A stretch of DNA of 64,000 nucleotides, from contig OX442314.1 in NCBI GenBank assembly GCA_949358305.1, forward strand, positions 11,711,060 through 11,775,059, read 5' to 3'. The DNA comes from Strigamia acuminata (taxonomy: Eukaryota > Arthropoda > Chilopoda > Geophilomorpha > Linotaeniidae). Within the stretch, counting starts at the first letter, position 1. Every line of letters starts with the position of its first letter. Position numbers and translations under genes: made by a program. The notes beneath the pieces were generated by a model. That model saw only the letters and a list, made by a program, of their open reading frames with translations. It was not told the origin of the DNA and ran no database searches. Below are positions 1 to 12,479 of this stretch, piece by piece.

Positions 1-490
1 CCGAGGCGAGTTCGTTCTAATTAAACTCCAAAATCTCCGTCTTCAATTACCCAAACTTAAATAAAACAAGAAATTATTATTTCAATTACACCGAGAAAAA
101 TCGAAAACTTATTCAAGAAAAGAAGAAAAAAAATTATTCAATTATCTTTGATTCTTCGTCGCAAGTTGCAACTAAACCAGATCATGTTGACAAACGATAC
201 AAAGTGAATGCGCACGCGCATCAATGAGTGCAAGCACATAATTGCATTTTACATCACGGACAGTGTCCATCTCAATTTGAGCCGCGAGCGTTTCTCTTTG
301 CGGGAGGGCTAAACGCGTTAGACAGACCACATGGTCGCGACGTCCAATTCGACAGGACATAGGCCATAATGGACCCTTAACGAAATTTGCTGGACAAGTA
401 GTGGACACTACACAATCGACATTTTCGCTTCGATTTTTCTTCTACTCCAAAACGCCAAAATCGCCAAAATTCCATCCAAATGCAAAGAGC
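1..490. other. AT-rich DNA, no gene seen
   Basis: No splice-flanked open frame and no recognisable protein appears on either strand. The short open frames here show no family similarity. Confidence 0.5.
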
Positions 491-1010
491 GTCGATTATC
501 CGAACGTCGGTTATTGCGAACGACCGGTTATCCAAACAGCAATGATCGATTTTTATCGATCTTTTAATCTAACTGTTTTTAAACCGTTTTATTTATTTAT
601 TTATTTATTTATTTAATCGCACTACAAAGGAGTAAAAAGAAATGAGATACAAGTGAGATAGAATAATTATTGAACAGATAATAAGTGACGATGTAGGCGC
701 CGACGGAAGTGACGGCAATGAGACACACACATAGTAAATAGTATCTGCATTCAACAATTAAAATAATTTGTGTTTTACTTCAATTTTAAAACAAAAATGA
801 CATAATTTCCTGTCTCATTTATTAAATTAAACTATATTAATTATTTATTTATAATTTTTATAATAAATCAAAATTTAAACTTAAAATACACTTAAACTAA
901 AATCGTATTTTTATTTTTGAATGCTAAACACATAAACCTAACGTCCGATTACGCAAACAAATCGGGTTTATCAACACCTACGTCTCCCAATTAGCTTGGA
1001 TTATTCTCTA
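491..1010. mobile_element. pogo-like non-autonomous element, degenerate copy
   Basis: The left part begins with GTCGATTATCCGAACGTCGG and the right part near 940-1,010 carries CCTAACGTCCGATTACG followed by CACCTACGTCTCCCAATT. Both ends match, in the same order, the two ends of the element at 20,254-20,968. An (ATTT)n run at about 590-615 sits inside. The ends resemble inverted repeats of pogo/Tigger-class elements, but no transposase remains. The boundaries are approximate because the terminal bases are eroded. Confidence 0.6.
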
Positions 1011-1895
1011 ACAGTTATTTTAAAAAATTAACTTTTTCTAAAACTATTTTTGAATTTTGTTTAAAAATTACATTCAAATTTGTTTGTTTGTGCCGAGATC
1101 CTTCAACGGCCAACCCCCACACTCTTTTTTCCCCTTTGAGATTGTCGGTAGCATAAAGACGTTGCCATCTATTTCAGCACCCTTCCATTCCAAGACTGCT
1201 GGTGAAAAGAGATGGGGGGAAGCGAGGAACGGTCGATAGGATGCAGGGGCATCCAACCAGCCTGCGTGCTGTAGTGTCCGAATGTTGCATTGTGCGGGGG
1301 TGGATGAAGACTGGAACTGGTGATGCTGGACAATGGACTCGCGCGTTCAATTCGCACAGAAATTAGATTGAGGTCCTGCAGTACAACGGGAGTGCCGCCG
1401 CCATTGTTGCTGGGGGGAGAGAAAGAGTCGAAAACGGATAAACACGTCGGAAAACTATTTCTATTCGCTTTCTCTATTTGGGACGCCCATAAAAGTCAAA
1501 ACACGCGAGACCTTGTGTGAAATTACCACCCTGTGAGTTACATGCTTTCAACATTAGAGGGCGGACACGAAGAAAAGAAAGAAAGAAAGAGGGTTACTAA
1601 GTCTCCAATAGAAATATAAATAAAAAGAAGGGAAAAAAATTGAAAAAGGAGTTATTTGATTTGCTGCTTGTTGTTAGTACTTTCTGACTGCTGGACGGCT
1701 GAAAAGTGAAGAAAACATTCCTCTGCAGAGAGTTTTGGTTATAAATTACAGATTTTTGTAAAGGAATATTATAACAAATCTCCAACTATTGTTTATAAAA
1801 ATGTCAATATTATAGATAGCGGCAGCCCGTGTCAAGGTAGCGTGGCAAACCTTTTCTCGCAAAGACGTGGGTTAGATCTCGCTTATCGTATACAG
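1011..1895. other. Non-coding DNA with a GC-richer unique patch (about 1,190-1,530)
   Basis: The stretch near 1,190-1,530 is clearly GC-richer than the surrounding DNA and has no simple repeats. Open frames run on both strands there, but none has convincing splice sites or recognisable protein. It may be a regulatory element or an unrecognised exon. A (GAAA)n run lies near 1,571-1,590. Confidence 0.3.
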
Positions 1896-2192
1896 TAGGG
1901 GTCGGCAAGTAATTTTAAGTGGGGTCCGGATACTATTGAAAATTTTTATCGAGGTCCAAAAAAAACACTTAAAAACCTTACTAAAAACCTAAGAAAATGG
2001 AAAAAACACTTAAAAACCAAATAAACCCCCCCAATAAACACACACAACCCAAAAAATACCAATAAAACCTAAAAAACAAGAAAAAAAAACACCGAAAAAC
2101 CAAAGAAACCGAGGAAAAAAGTCGCTAAAACGTTACCGTGGTCCAAGTTTCGACCTTCTTCTGGACCGCGGTGCGCATGTTGCCGACCGCTG
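1896..2192. mobile_element. hAT-like MITE with perfect 8-bp target duplication
   Basis: The 297-bp element is bounded by terminal inverted repeats (TAGGGGTCGGCAA on the left, reverse complement of TTGCCGACCGCTG on the right). It is flanked by an identical 8-bp direct repeat GTATACAG at 1,888-1,895 and 2,193-2,200. An 8-bp duplication with ends of this kind is typical of hAT elements. The A-rich interior has no coding capacity, so it is non-autonomous. Confidence 0.85.
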
Positions 2193-2200
2193 GTATACAG

Positions 2201-4019
2201 GGTGTTTCAATAAAGTGTTTTCAGTCAAATCTTTCTGCAACTAAGTTATAATCACAGATTGTGTTCACGCATTTGAGCTCTCAAATGCGGCTGGCCGTTA
2301 GAAATTACAAACAGGAAGTTATCTAACGGTTCTAATTGTGCATGTGCAATAGTCGGATTGTCGGATAGTCAAAGTTGAAATCCGATTTCCTTGATTTCTG
2401 AAAATCAAGAAAATCACAGTTTCGGAAATCCATTTAAAATTGAACGCACCTAATGGCACCTAATGTTTGATTAACGACATAATTGCTTTCTAATCAGAGA
2501 ATTAATCAATTAAGATTGAAAATTGTCTTTTAACACTTAAATTTGATATCGGAAGCTTTTACTGTCTCACCATGGTGTTGCAATGTGCACTTTTATTGCA
2601 GTACATAGTTATATTTATGATTTTTCCAACTCTGGGAATTCTCCAAGACAAAAGCATCTGCCGAAAACTCTTAGAGGCAAAGTCTTAAAATCCAGACGAC
2701 TGATTTAAATCCTTATTTACTCCGCAAAAAAGTTCAGTGAGTTTAAGTTCTCGGTATTCAGTCAATCTCTCATTGTCAAGACATCCCGAGAGAAAAATAG
2801 GTGGAAAAATCGATACAAAAGGCCATCCAAAAAAAGGAAGAACACGTGACAAGATTTCCTTTCTCCGCCTGACCCTGCCTCGGCTTGTCTTTCACGCTGA
2901 TTGGTCCAACTTCCGCATCAGGCAACGATTCTCCGGCGACCGGATGACGAGAGACGTAATAAAATTACAGGAAGCAATCCAATGTTAAAAAAAAAATAGA
3001 ACACACATATCACCTGCTTGTAAAAAAAAATGTAAAATTTTCAAATATTATTCCGCTATGTAGCCTATATAAAAATAGATTCGCTATTCATCCTTTCATC
3101 ATATTGCAGCTTAAGCCAGGTGGGTCGCGAGGGAATTTGCTATTATAATTCCATAGATGAAGCCAAAATTGTTCTACGCACTCGTATTAGCACTAATTGG
3201 GCCCAGAGAGGCGCTCTAAGCAAATTAGGAGCGACCGAAGCGACATCACCATCACTAGACGCGTGCATAAAACGCCAAGTCCCAACGATTCCTTAATCCT
3301 TTTGGTGAATCCCAACGCGCATAACTCCCTCGCTTTTCAGACCTCGAAGGAAAGAGGATTTCCAACGAATTTAGACAGTGGTAGTAAGAATAAAAAAATA
3401 AATAAAAACTATAAAAATGATAAAAAGCGAGCACCCAAAGCCCCGAAATTAACAAAATAAAAAATATCAAATTTTATTTTAAAAAAATTTAAGTATGAAC
3501 ATAAAATTGTGTGTTACCTCATTAATAATTTGTAAATTCGTAAATTCGTAAATTCTTATCTAAGGTAAGCAAGTTCAAGTAAACATCAACGTTAAATAAA
3601 TAATGAGACGTGATATGCGGCAGTATTACAGAAAAAAATCAAAAATGGCAAAAATTCGTCCCAGTCCGTATGTTTTTTATTGACGTTAGTCTTTATGTTT
3701 TATATATACGGCAATATTATAGATTATTGTTAATTTCGGCTCTTTATGCAAAATAATATATATTTATTCATTTATGCATTTATGAAGGCCCCACTCATTC
3801 CATATCTGTATATAAAACACATTTTTAAATTTTCCTCATTAAAATGCAATTTTATCACCCAAATCCCAAGAAAAGAATCGCAACCACTCTTAATAAGTTA
3901 TCTGCTGCAACAACTTGCACCAAGAGGATTACGAAAAAAAAAAAAAACGTTATTTGTCCATCAGCAGCCAGCAGCCCAACCAACACTCATGATATTAACG
4001 AACAGTGCACATTTTCCTC
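2201..4019. other. AT-rich intergenic or intronic DNA, no gene seen
   Basis: No gene can be supported. The start (GGTGTTTCAATAAAGTG, about 2,201) may be a further transposon end. A tiny 9-bp tandem (GTAAATTCG) occurs near 3,530-3,556. Confidence 0.4.
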
Positions 4020-4700
4020 GCTATTTGAGCCCTTTCTCCCTTTCCTATGACCCGAGCTCGTCTTTATTGAGCGAAGGCCCGCAAATTTCAACGAGATCCC
4101 CCGGCGAGTGGGATGCAGAATTCAATTTAGGGGCATGCGAACATCGCTATTGGAGGGTTGCTCGATCGAATTGTCGCCCGATTGAAAGCCGCCCGTTTAA
4201 TGGGCTTCAGACAGGCTCTGATGGGGGGATGGAGAGAGGAGAGTGAAGAGTAGAGAATGAGGGGCGGCGAGGATGAAGCGGGGGGCGAGGGGAGACGAGC
4301 GAGAGACGCCAGCTTATCCCTGCGTAATGTGCCCATCGCCAACTAACGAATCAGTGCAGGGCAACTCGTCGCCCCGACGCCTCTGATTGGCGGTCCGAGC
4401 AGCTGCACTGCCAAACCCCAGCGCGCTGCGGTGAAGCGTGCACGAAGGCGTGAATAAGGAAGATGCAGACAAATTGCACGCGGCAGATTGCCAACCCCCA
4501 AGCTCGCCACCCACCCACCACCCGCCCTGGCAGAGCTAGTAATTAAGCACTCGCTGCAAGTACAAGCTTCGCTAGGTTTGGCGATAATTAGCGCTCACCA
4601 GGGACGAATAATGTCCTAAGTCTGATAGAGAGAGAGGAGCAATTACCAACACTTGCGTCATCATCCGCTCGTGCAAGATGAGATGAAATGAAGATATCAG
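4020..4700. promoter_or_regulatory. GC-rich unique island, possible regulatory element
   Basis: About 680 bp are markedly GC-richer than both flanks and lack repeats. They contain several homeodomain-type ATTA/TAAT cores (for example around 4,540-4,595). A 166-codon open frame overlaps the left part but has no family similarity. Seen: composition and motif cores. Inferred: enhancer or promoter function. Confidence 0.25.
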
Positions 4701-4879
4701 AGGCGGAGAAAGTTGACAGCACCATTCGTGGGAAATTTTTGCCGATTTGTATCGACAACACCATTTTTGCGTGGCTCTTGTTTCGTCCCCACGCCCTCGC
4801 TCGCTTTTTTTTTAGATTTCAATAAATTTAATAACCGTCTAGTCTTGTATTTAAATTTTATAGAAAATATAGTTTGGAA

Positions 4880-5105
4880 AATTCGATTTATTGGTGAGAT
4901 TTTCATAAAAATATATAATAATGTGTAAAACAAACATGTAAAAGTCGATTTGTTGAGTGTTTATAAAAAATGTGTATAAAATAAAGCAGGTAGAATTCGA
5001 TTTTTTGGTGATATTTCTAAGAAAAATACACCAAAATGTGTAAAACAAACGTGTGTATTTCGATTTATTGATGGTATTTACAGAAAAATATATAAAAATA
5101 TGCAA
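4880..5105. repeat. Degenerate tandem array, about 62-bp unit (one unit 52 bp)
   Basis: Four diverged units each start with a variant of ATTCGATTTATTGGTG (near 4,881, 4,943, 4,995 and 5,058). The spacings are about 62, 52 and 62-63 bp, so one unit lacks about 10 bp. It is AT-rich and non-coding. Confidence 0.6.
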
Positions 5106-6240
5106 ATTAATGAAAAATTTGATGGTTCATCTCTAGTTTGATTTAAAGCTAATTCTAATCTTTTAAATATAAAATAATATATACAAAAATTAATTTTTAA
5201 GTGCTTAAATAAAAAAATTAATCATTTATTTGTAAAACTTATCAATTTTATGGAGTTCGATTTCTCAGACGATCATTAAATTGACAATTTTAGTTTCCAG
5301 AAGATTGTCTGAAACATTTTTCTCCAAACGCAATGAATTTCTTGGTTAACTTTCACTGTACCGACAATATTCCATAGAAAATTAGCATCATCCATCCCCA
5401 AAACCCTTCCAGTGTTACACAACATGTCAAACTTATCCAAAAATTAAACATCATGCCACTTAAATGACGCCGTATATCTAAATTTAGCCCTTGTTTTCAT
5501 TGCAATCCCCATTTCCTGTGTTGTTAGCACTCATCTCACCCTCACCTACAACGTTTCCGGCTAATTCTGTGTGAACATCTTGTGACAAGGGGTTAATCGC
5601 CCCCATCCTCGACCGAGTCTCCAGAATGGGTTTTGTGAGCGAGTCAAGAGGGCGCCATTTCTCCCTTGTCTCTGGTCAAAACCCTTGACCTCCATCACGA
5701 TCTGACTTTTCCAAGAACACGTCAATTGCGCCAAATTATACCCTGTCTAACCCATTATGTTTACAAATTAACAACTCTCTCTTCACCATTCAATTTCATC
5801 TTTTTTTCTCCCTCCAATGACACGTTCGAGAGGTTGAGTTCCGAGCTCATTTATCAATCTAACAAGCAAGAAAAAACAGGAAGAAAGAAAAATAAATCTT
5901 ATCTCTGACCTGGATCAACCATCCCCACGAGTGTTGAGAGCGTTTGACGCCATCATTTCTGAGAGACAGAACAAACATAGTCACGTCAACTAAAAAGCAG
6001 CCAATAGTTGCGGCTAATCCCTTGTGAAAACGACAGCCAAAACCGCCGTGTCACAGTCTTAAGAAAATAATATTGCCCACCCACTGAATTGCACGCCACT
6101 TAATACACTGTTTGCACAGCTGATATCAATCTCCATCCGTATAAATAATAAATATATATTAGTCAACAAAATTCCCCACTTTTTCCTTCATTTTCCATAT
6201 AAATTTACGTCAATTCCAACGTAAAACCCCTCAAATTCCC
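5106..6240. other. Non-coding DNA, no gene seen
   Basis: No splice-supported exon is visible. About 5,520-5,720 is GC-richer than average and may be regulatory. Confidence 0.35.
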
Positions 6241-6720
6241 ACAAAATCGACTTGAAACACCGAAAATCAACTTAAAAACATCGAAAAATCGACTTAAAAC
6301 ACTGAAAATCGACTTAAAAACACTGAAAATCGACTTAAAAACACTGAAAATCGACTTAAAAACACCAAAAATCGACTTAAAACACGAAAAATCGACTTAA
6401 CACACGGAAAATCGATTTAAAACACCGAAAATCAACTTAAAAACATCGAAAAATCGACTTAAAAAACCAAAAATCGACTTAAAACACCGAAAATCGACTT
6501 AAACACACCGAAAATTGACTTAAAACACGAAAAATCGACTTAACACACCGAAAAATCGACTTAAAACACGAAAAATCGACTTAACACACCGAAAAATCGA
6601 CTTAAAAACACCAAAAATTGACTTAAAACACCGAAAAAGATCCCTTGTTTTAATTTTAAATGTAAATTCATGTAATCTCCACCGAAATAACCCACAAAAA
6701 CCCACAAAATCGACTTAAAA
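6241..6720. repeat. Minisatellite, 20-22 bp unit
   Basis: About 20 tandem units of the form ATCGACTTAAAAACACTGAAA, each 20-22 bp, differ mainly in the length of the A tract. Two A tracts per unit lie about 10 bp apart. The reverse-strand open frame through it is a by-product of the repeat. Confidence 0.9.
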
Positions 6721-7731
6721 ACGCATCAAACTTGAATCCAAACTTCTAAACCTTGTTTAAAAAAACCAGTCGTTGAAAAACGCATCATGAACGCTTGTTT
6801 TCACCCCCGCTAACAACCCCGGGCTAATATTTGCTCGGTACACATGCGAGGTGGGAAACGCAAACGGTCACCGAGCACTCGGTAAACAGGGTTCTTTTTC
6901 TCACCTCACTTTAGCTTACCATTCTCGAATCCTCGACCCGCTTGACCCTCCACAAACCAACCCGGAGGTCTCTCCATCACTAAAGGAATGTCTCCCAACA
7001 GCTCCCGCACACGAACATCCCCCCAAAAAAAAAATTTCCATAAAAATTTCCCCAAACCAAAAAAATTTCTACACAAAACACCCCCCGCCATTTTTTTTGT
7101 AGAAAAATGTTTAAAAAAAATTACTAATGACCTGGCGATGCGACACTTGCTACGTAGTGGCGATGACAGGCGCAAGTGGGGGTGGAATCTGCGTCTCAAT
7201 TAAGGAAGAACGCAAGACAAACGAGATCGACTCGGAAGCCCCCTCGACGCCTAACGAGCACCGACCCCCCACTCGCACGCACTTCTCATTAGACCCTGGC
7301 GGCCATTGTGGCAGGACCGAGCAACGCGTCTGTGCGTATTGTCCCCCCTAATTGAAAGGGACACACTAGCGCCCTGTCACGGCGATTGCATTGTACGAGC
7401 CTTCGCTCTCAATGATTATATCATGCAGTTTTGACAGGATGCCAGTCCCATTGTCCAATGGCAACCTCTCTCTCTCTCACACACTCTCCCAACAGGTTCC
7501 GACTCCTCGCAGCGGTTCCTCGACGCCCACGAGTCTGTCCCACTTAATTGCAACTCTTCAAACTCCCATCACCGAAATACCAATACGCTTCAGAAATATA
7601 TTTTGCTTTTCACTTAATGCGTTCCAAAATGTACAGCATTTCGCACATTAAATAACGCTTTTCATAATACAATTGAAAAACTGCATTTAAAAATAATATT
7701 GGGACTATACATTTCACAATATACCGTATTT
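6721..7731. other. Non-coding DNA with GC-richer patch 7,130-7,520
   Basis: The patch is unique sequence with overlapping open frames on both strands and no recognisable product. It may be regulatory. Confidence 0.3.
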
Positions 7732-8004
7732 TACCGATTAAAAGTCGCCCTCGAATTGTAGCCGCGGCTGAGACACCACGAATACCGTATTTTTGCAAAA
7801 GTACGATATTGTTTCCGTATTTAACCTCACTAACGATGAACGTACGCTTCGTTCGTGACGTTCAGACTTCGTTTGTTACATTAAACAAATGTAAAAAACG
7901 AAAAACCGAAATTAGACAATTCCTAAATTAGCAACATTTATTTCCGCTGTTGTATAATGGCAGTTTTGAATAAAAGCCGCGGCTCTTAATCGATAAATAC
8001 GGTA
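7732..8004 (+). mobile_element. MITE family with SacII palindrome, copy 1
   Basis: This 273-bp element starts TACCGTATTTTACCGATTAA and ends with its near-reverse complement (CTTAATCGATAAATACGGTA). Near each end lies the self-complementary 10-mer AGCCGCGGCT or a close variant. Two more copies are at 13,543-13,799 (same orientation) and 18,078-18,334 (inverted). No coding capacity is visible. The superfamily and target duplication could not be settled. Confidence 0.8.
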
Positions 8005-10788
8005 TTTTACAAAATGTATCACCATTTGCAAACCAAAAGCACGCAAAAATATATTACAAAATACATTGCAATGTATTTTTGAACCATATGGGTGCCCCTA
8101 CATACACATTAATTCAGCACTCCCGACCCCTCACGATTAATTCCTATGACCCAAAACGCCTAAAACACATCCATCCAGCGTTCTTCTATTAATCAACACG
8201 TCCCCACTGACCTCCTGACTCGCCATTAGCACATTCTTGCGCAGGAGGACGATTCCCTGGCGTTTCAATTCGAAGAAATCAATGAATCATCCGTTGATTG
8301 GAAAATGTCGAGGGGGGAAAAAGAGAAAGCAAAATAGTGATAATGTATTAGAGGGGGCGGGGGTACTCTTCACGCACCCTCCTCCCATCGGTTTAAAATT
8401 TTAAATCCTCTTTAAATTTTTTATCAATGCAGATTTAGCACGGGGCAGTCAAATGTGAGGAAAAATAATTTACTTGATGCGTGTGTCATTGAGTTTGTCT
8501 TGAGCAGCCCCCGATCGCGGCTTCTTGTTGGCGCATCATTTCCAATTACTGCGGGCAGAAAGAGAGGCGCAAGTGGTTGCGGCAGATGTCTTTGGAGTTG
8601 GTTAATTGGGTTGGAAAATGAAGAAACGCAGGGTGCCACCAATGTGTAAAATATTGGTGTTTGGTACGGAGGTTTAAGATGGGTGCGCATGAGCAATGGC
8701 ATCGGTTTGGTTCAATTTAAACGGAGCCAAAATGGCGGAGGAAGAGTTGCACGCAATTTTCTTGTTTCTTTATACGAGTCAGATTTCCAGGCTGAAGGGG
8801 AGAGGTGAGAACAGGGCTCAAGTTGACGCGACTCACACTTCGTGCACGCACATCACGCTTGGACGCAGGTGAGAGGTAGGAGGAAATGGGGGTTAGGTGT
8901 TGTGACAACTAAAATTTTGGATTTGGCTTGAAATAATTTCTAGCATTTTTTTTTTTTTTTTTTTAATTTATATAAAAATTGATTAAAACTTCTTTAAATA
9001 TTTTTTTTTATTATAAAATATCAAGTATATTTCCAAATTTTATTTGTTAAGTGAAATCTAAAAGCAATTTTATTTATATTTGCTCAGGATCGCGTTAGGA
9101 TGAGTCCCGGAATGTCAAAGTTTAATTTTTTAAAACGTTTTTAAGTTTTTAGACCGTTAATACAAATGCGGCTAAGGAGTTTTCAAGTTAGAAAAATTCT
9201 TTGCCATCCATTTAGTATAAACCAATATGATAACAAAAAGTGTTGCGCGCAGGGCCCCTTGGTTATATTTTGTACGAAAAATTCAAGTTTGATAAATAAA
9301 AATAAAATTTTGTTTAAAAAATTCAGTCATGTGCCAAAAAAAATTCAGATTTGAAACAAAAAATTTAAAATTTTATTCAAAAAATTAAAATAATTAAAAT
9401 TTATACATAAAATGCAACAAAAATCCAAATTATACATTAAAAACTTCAAAAAACATGCCAATCATGCTAAAAATTCCAAGTTTAAAAAAAAAACTACTAT
9501 TTTAAAAATAAAAAAAAATCAATTTTTATATAAAACATTCAAATCTTCCACCATTTCAGAACATTTATTCCCAAAAAACTCCTCCAAATCCAAAATTTCA
9601 CCTCAAAATTATAAAAATTCAAAACTTCATAAAACAAACCCCAAATTCCACGAAACATCAAACTTAAATTTAAACAAAAAAAAAACATTAAACAAAAAAA
9701 TTAAACAAACCTTTATTTAATTTCCAAAATTTTGCCAGACCCGACCACATCCAAAACATTAAAATTTCTCCACCAACAACGAGCACCGCAGAGACCCAGC
9801 AAGCGGCCATTCCTTCCCTGCAACTTGTAAATAATTTGCAACACGGCCCCAACAGCTTCGCCTTAATCCTCATACCAATTTTAACTCTATGAATAAATGA
9901 TGCCCGAGCTTATGACACACTGCAGCGAGATCAAACATTCCAGTTGATAAATGAATCCGGCAGACAGATGATACGCAATAAATTTTACATCAAAAATCCT
10001 CATCCAATATCACCCAAAAAAATATATATATTGCAGCGTTCCTCGCATGTTCGAGCCAAAAACTTGGATAAAAGTGAGAGAGACAAATGAAATTACGTTG
10101 GCAAAAGAAAATACAATCGAAATTTGAGGCGGAAAACGAGAGGAAAACGCACGTTCAGGTCTCTTGGGGCAGTACCTGCGCCATGTTTCCACGTCGGCGG
10201 CACCCGAGTCGAGTTCAAAGCCCACAGTCACGTACGAACCGGTCATGGTCAGATGCCCACAGCCATATGAGAAACCTAAAACTCCAACAAAATGGCCGCA
10301 TCAAAGGGGCAAAATGTTTCTCGAGGTTTAATCCGGCTGCCAAATTGCGCTAAAACAATCCCGAGACGATTGTTTCGTGCTGTCCGGATGGAATTTTATT
10401 TTTTGCTACACATTTACGGCACTGCCCATGGTCACGTGATGTTTGATAAGAGGCACAAAGTGGAGTGGAAGCATCGCAAGCACAATTAACACTAAATGCA
10501 TCTTAGTGTTTATTCTTGCTTATCGCACAAAACCACATTTTTAAGAGTGATTGGCTGTTTTTTTGTTGAGAGATGTTTACTTATACACTTTTTACGTTAT
10601 AGTGATAGCAATTTCTGTGTTTACATGGCCACTGTTTTCTGGAAAGGTAAGAATTTTACTTTTTTGGAAAACTGATCATGTAAACATGACCGATTTGCGC
10701 AAAAGTCTAGTCCGAAAAACGAATTTCCACTCGTATAATGTAGATTTTTGATGTTTTGCGCATTGCCGTTTGTGAGGATTTATTAAAT
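8005..10788. other. AT-rich DNA with low-complexity stretch 8,930-9,720, no gene seen
   Basis: The stretch from about 8,930 to 9,720 is almost pure A/T-rich with degenerate AAAATTCAA-type words. A Lys/Asn-rich open frame there is compositional. The remaining sequence is unique and moderately AT-rich, without supported exons. Confidence 0.4.
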
Positions 10789-11326
10789 ACGTTAGAGTCG
10801 AGCCTCGATTATCCGAACAAATTGGGGACGCGGGTCTTCATAAAACCAAATTGTTCGGATAATCAAACATTAGGCTTATACACATACTGTACCACACATG
10901 AAAATAAAGAGTCATTAAAATATACTTTAAAAGCTTTAAAATCAACCAAAAATGGATAAAAACCGTCAAAAAACATTAAAAACCGTTTAAGAATAAGTGA
11001 AAATTGTCAAATAACATTAAAAACCGTTTGAAAATAAGTGCAAATTGTCAAATAACATTAAAAACCGTTTAAAAATAGGTAAAAATTGTCAAATAACATT
11101 AGAAACTGATTAAAAATAGGTTAAAATCGTCAAAAAACATTAAAAAACCGGTTAAAAATAGGTAAAAATCGTCAAAAAACATTTAAAACCGGTTAAGAAT
11201 AGGTGAAAATCATCAAAAAACATTAAAAACCGATTAAAAAACCAATAAAAATCGGTAAAAAATGCTGTTCGGATAACCGATCGTTCGTATATAACCCCCA
11301 TGTTCCGATAACTGAGGCTCTACTGT
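10789..11326. mobile_element. pogo-like non-autonomous element with internal 41-bp tandem array
   Basis: The ends are GAGCCTCGATTATCCGAAC on the left and, on the right, GTTCCGATAACTGAGGCTC followed by TACTGTA, which are inverted repeats of each other. The ends fit pogo/Tigger-type elements. The interior (about 10,960-11,250) is a tandem array of a 41-bp unit beginning CATTAAAAACCGTTTAA. No transposase is present. Confidence 0.75.
10965..11250. repeat. 41-bp tandem array inside the pogo-like element
   Basis: About seven units start with CATTAAAAACCG and include AATAGGTAAAAATCGTCAA. Adjacent units are 41 bp apart where exact. Short A tracts recur at about 10-bp spacing. Confidence 0.85.
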
Positions 11327-12170
11327 ATTCTAAATGACTGTCCACGCACGCAAGTTTACCATTCCAAGATTCTGATTTGTGCTGAAACGTCACTATATTT
11401 ACTCAATTCATCCCGATAAAATAAATTAAACGTCTCTTCCCCCTCGTATTATATTATTCTAACTAATCTTCCCAACACATCAATATTTCCATACTTTTAT
11501 CTCCAACACCTGGTGTCTTAACGGCGCTTTGCTTAGGCTCTCAAAACAGCATGACTTTCACTTCTGTCCATAAACCTTCATCCGATATCCCTCTCGTATA
11601 ATCCCTTGCACAACATTTCATTCCTTTCCGCACACTAACGAAGGATATTGTCAAAGGATTTTCATCCCGAAGGAAAAAAAAGTAAAAATAAATATCAAAT
11701 GAAATGCATATAATTCGGCTTTCTTTCAACACATTTCAAAAGAAATTTTTTTTTTCAAAAAAAAAAAAAGAATGCCATCTTTTATAATGAGTTTCTCTTC
11801 TCACGTCGGCTCTTAAAAATATTTGTACAATTTTTTTTTGCCACTTCATAACACCCTATAAGATTAAACTCGCATGTGCGACGATGATTCGAACCCAGGT
11901 GTAAAAGTTCCTGTCTATCTTGGCACTTCATCTGCTATTTAATCCCGGGTTTGAACACTTGCACACATACACTGCAGTTACAGCTGGAGAAAGCAAGGTC
12001 AGTCAAACAACAACATTCATATTTTACAATAAAATCTGCTCTGTTTTTTGTGATAATCATTGAGTTTTGCTTTGATTTCTCTTAACTTTTTGGCTTTTAT
12101 TGTGGTTTTTGTAATTTTTTGGGTTGTGCGTTTATTTATTATAATTCTTTGGTTTTATTTTGTTATTTCT
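11327..12170. other. Non-coding DNA, no gene seen
   Basis: No supported exon. An imperfect inverted repeat (TTCGAACCCAGG / CCCGGGTTTGAA) lies at about 11,890-11,958. Confidence 0.35.
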
Positions 12171-12174
12171 TGTA

Positions 12175-12450
12175 ATTTTGGTGTTTTTGAATGATTTCTT
12201 GGTGTTTTTGAATGATTTCTTGGTGTTTTTGAATGATTTCTTGGTATTTTTGAATGATTTCTTGGTGTTTTTGGAATGATTTCTTGAAATTATTTGGTGT
12301 TTTTGAATGATTTCTTGAAATTATTAGGTGTTTTTGAATGATTTCTTGAAATTATTTGGTGTTTTTGAGTGATTTATTAAAATTATTTGGTGTTTTTTGA
12401 GTGATTTATTGAAATTATTTGTTGTTTATGAGTGATTTCTTATAATTTTC
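12175..12450. repeat. Tandem array with 21-bp then 31-bp units
   Basis: The first units are 21 bp (GGTGTTTTTGAATGATTTCTT). From about 12,260 the unit becomes 31 bp by gaining a 10-bp block (GAAATTATTA or similar). The period therefore changes by one 10-bp step within one array. Confidence 0.85.
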
Positions 12451-12479
12451 TGCTTTTTTGTGATTTCTTGTAATATCTG

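Noticed and set aside
3746-4246. 166-codon open frame
   Set aside because: No splice sites, no family similarity, mixed composition crossing from AT-rich to GC-rich DNA.
9412-9720. 102-codon Lys/Asn-rich open frame
   Set aside because: Purely the result of A-rich low-complexity DNA.
11888-11960. tRNA-like or hairpin sequence with TTCGAACC
   Set aside because: The inverted repeat is imperfect with a loop of about 40 bases, and no A box or acceptor stem is found.
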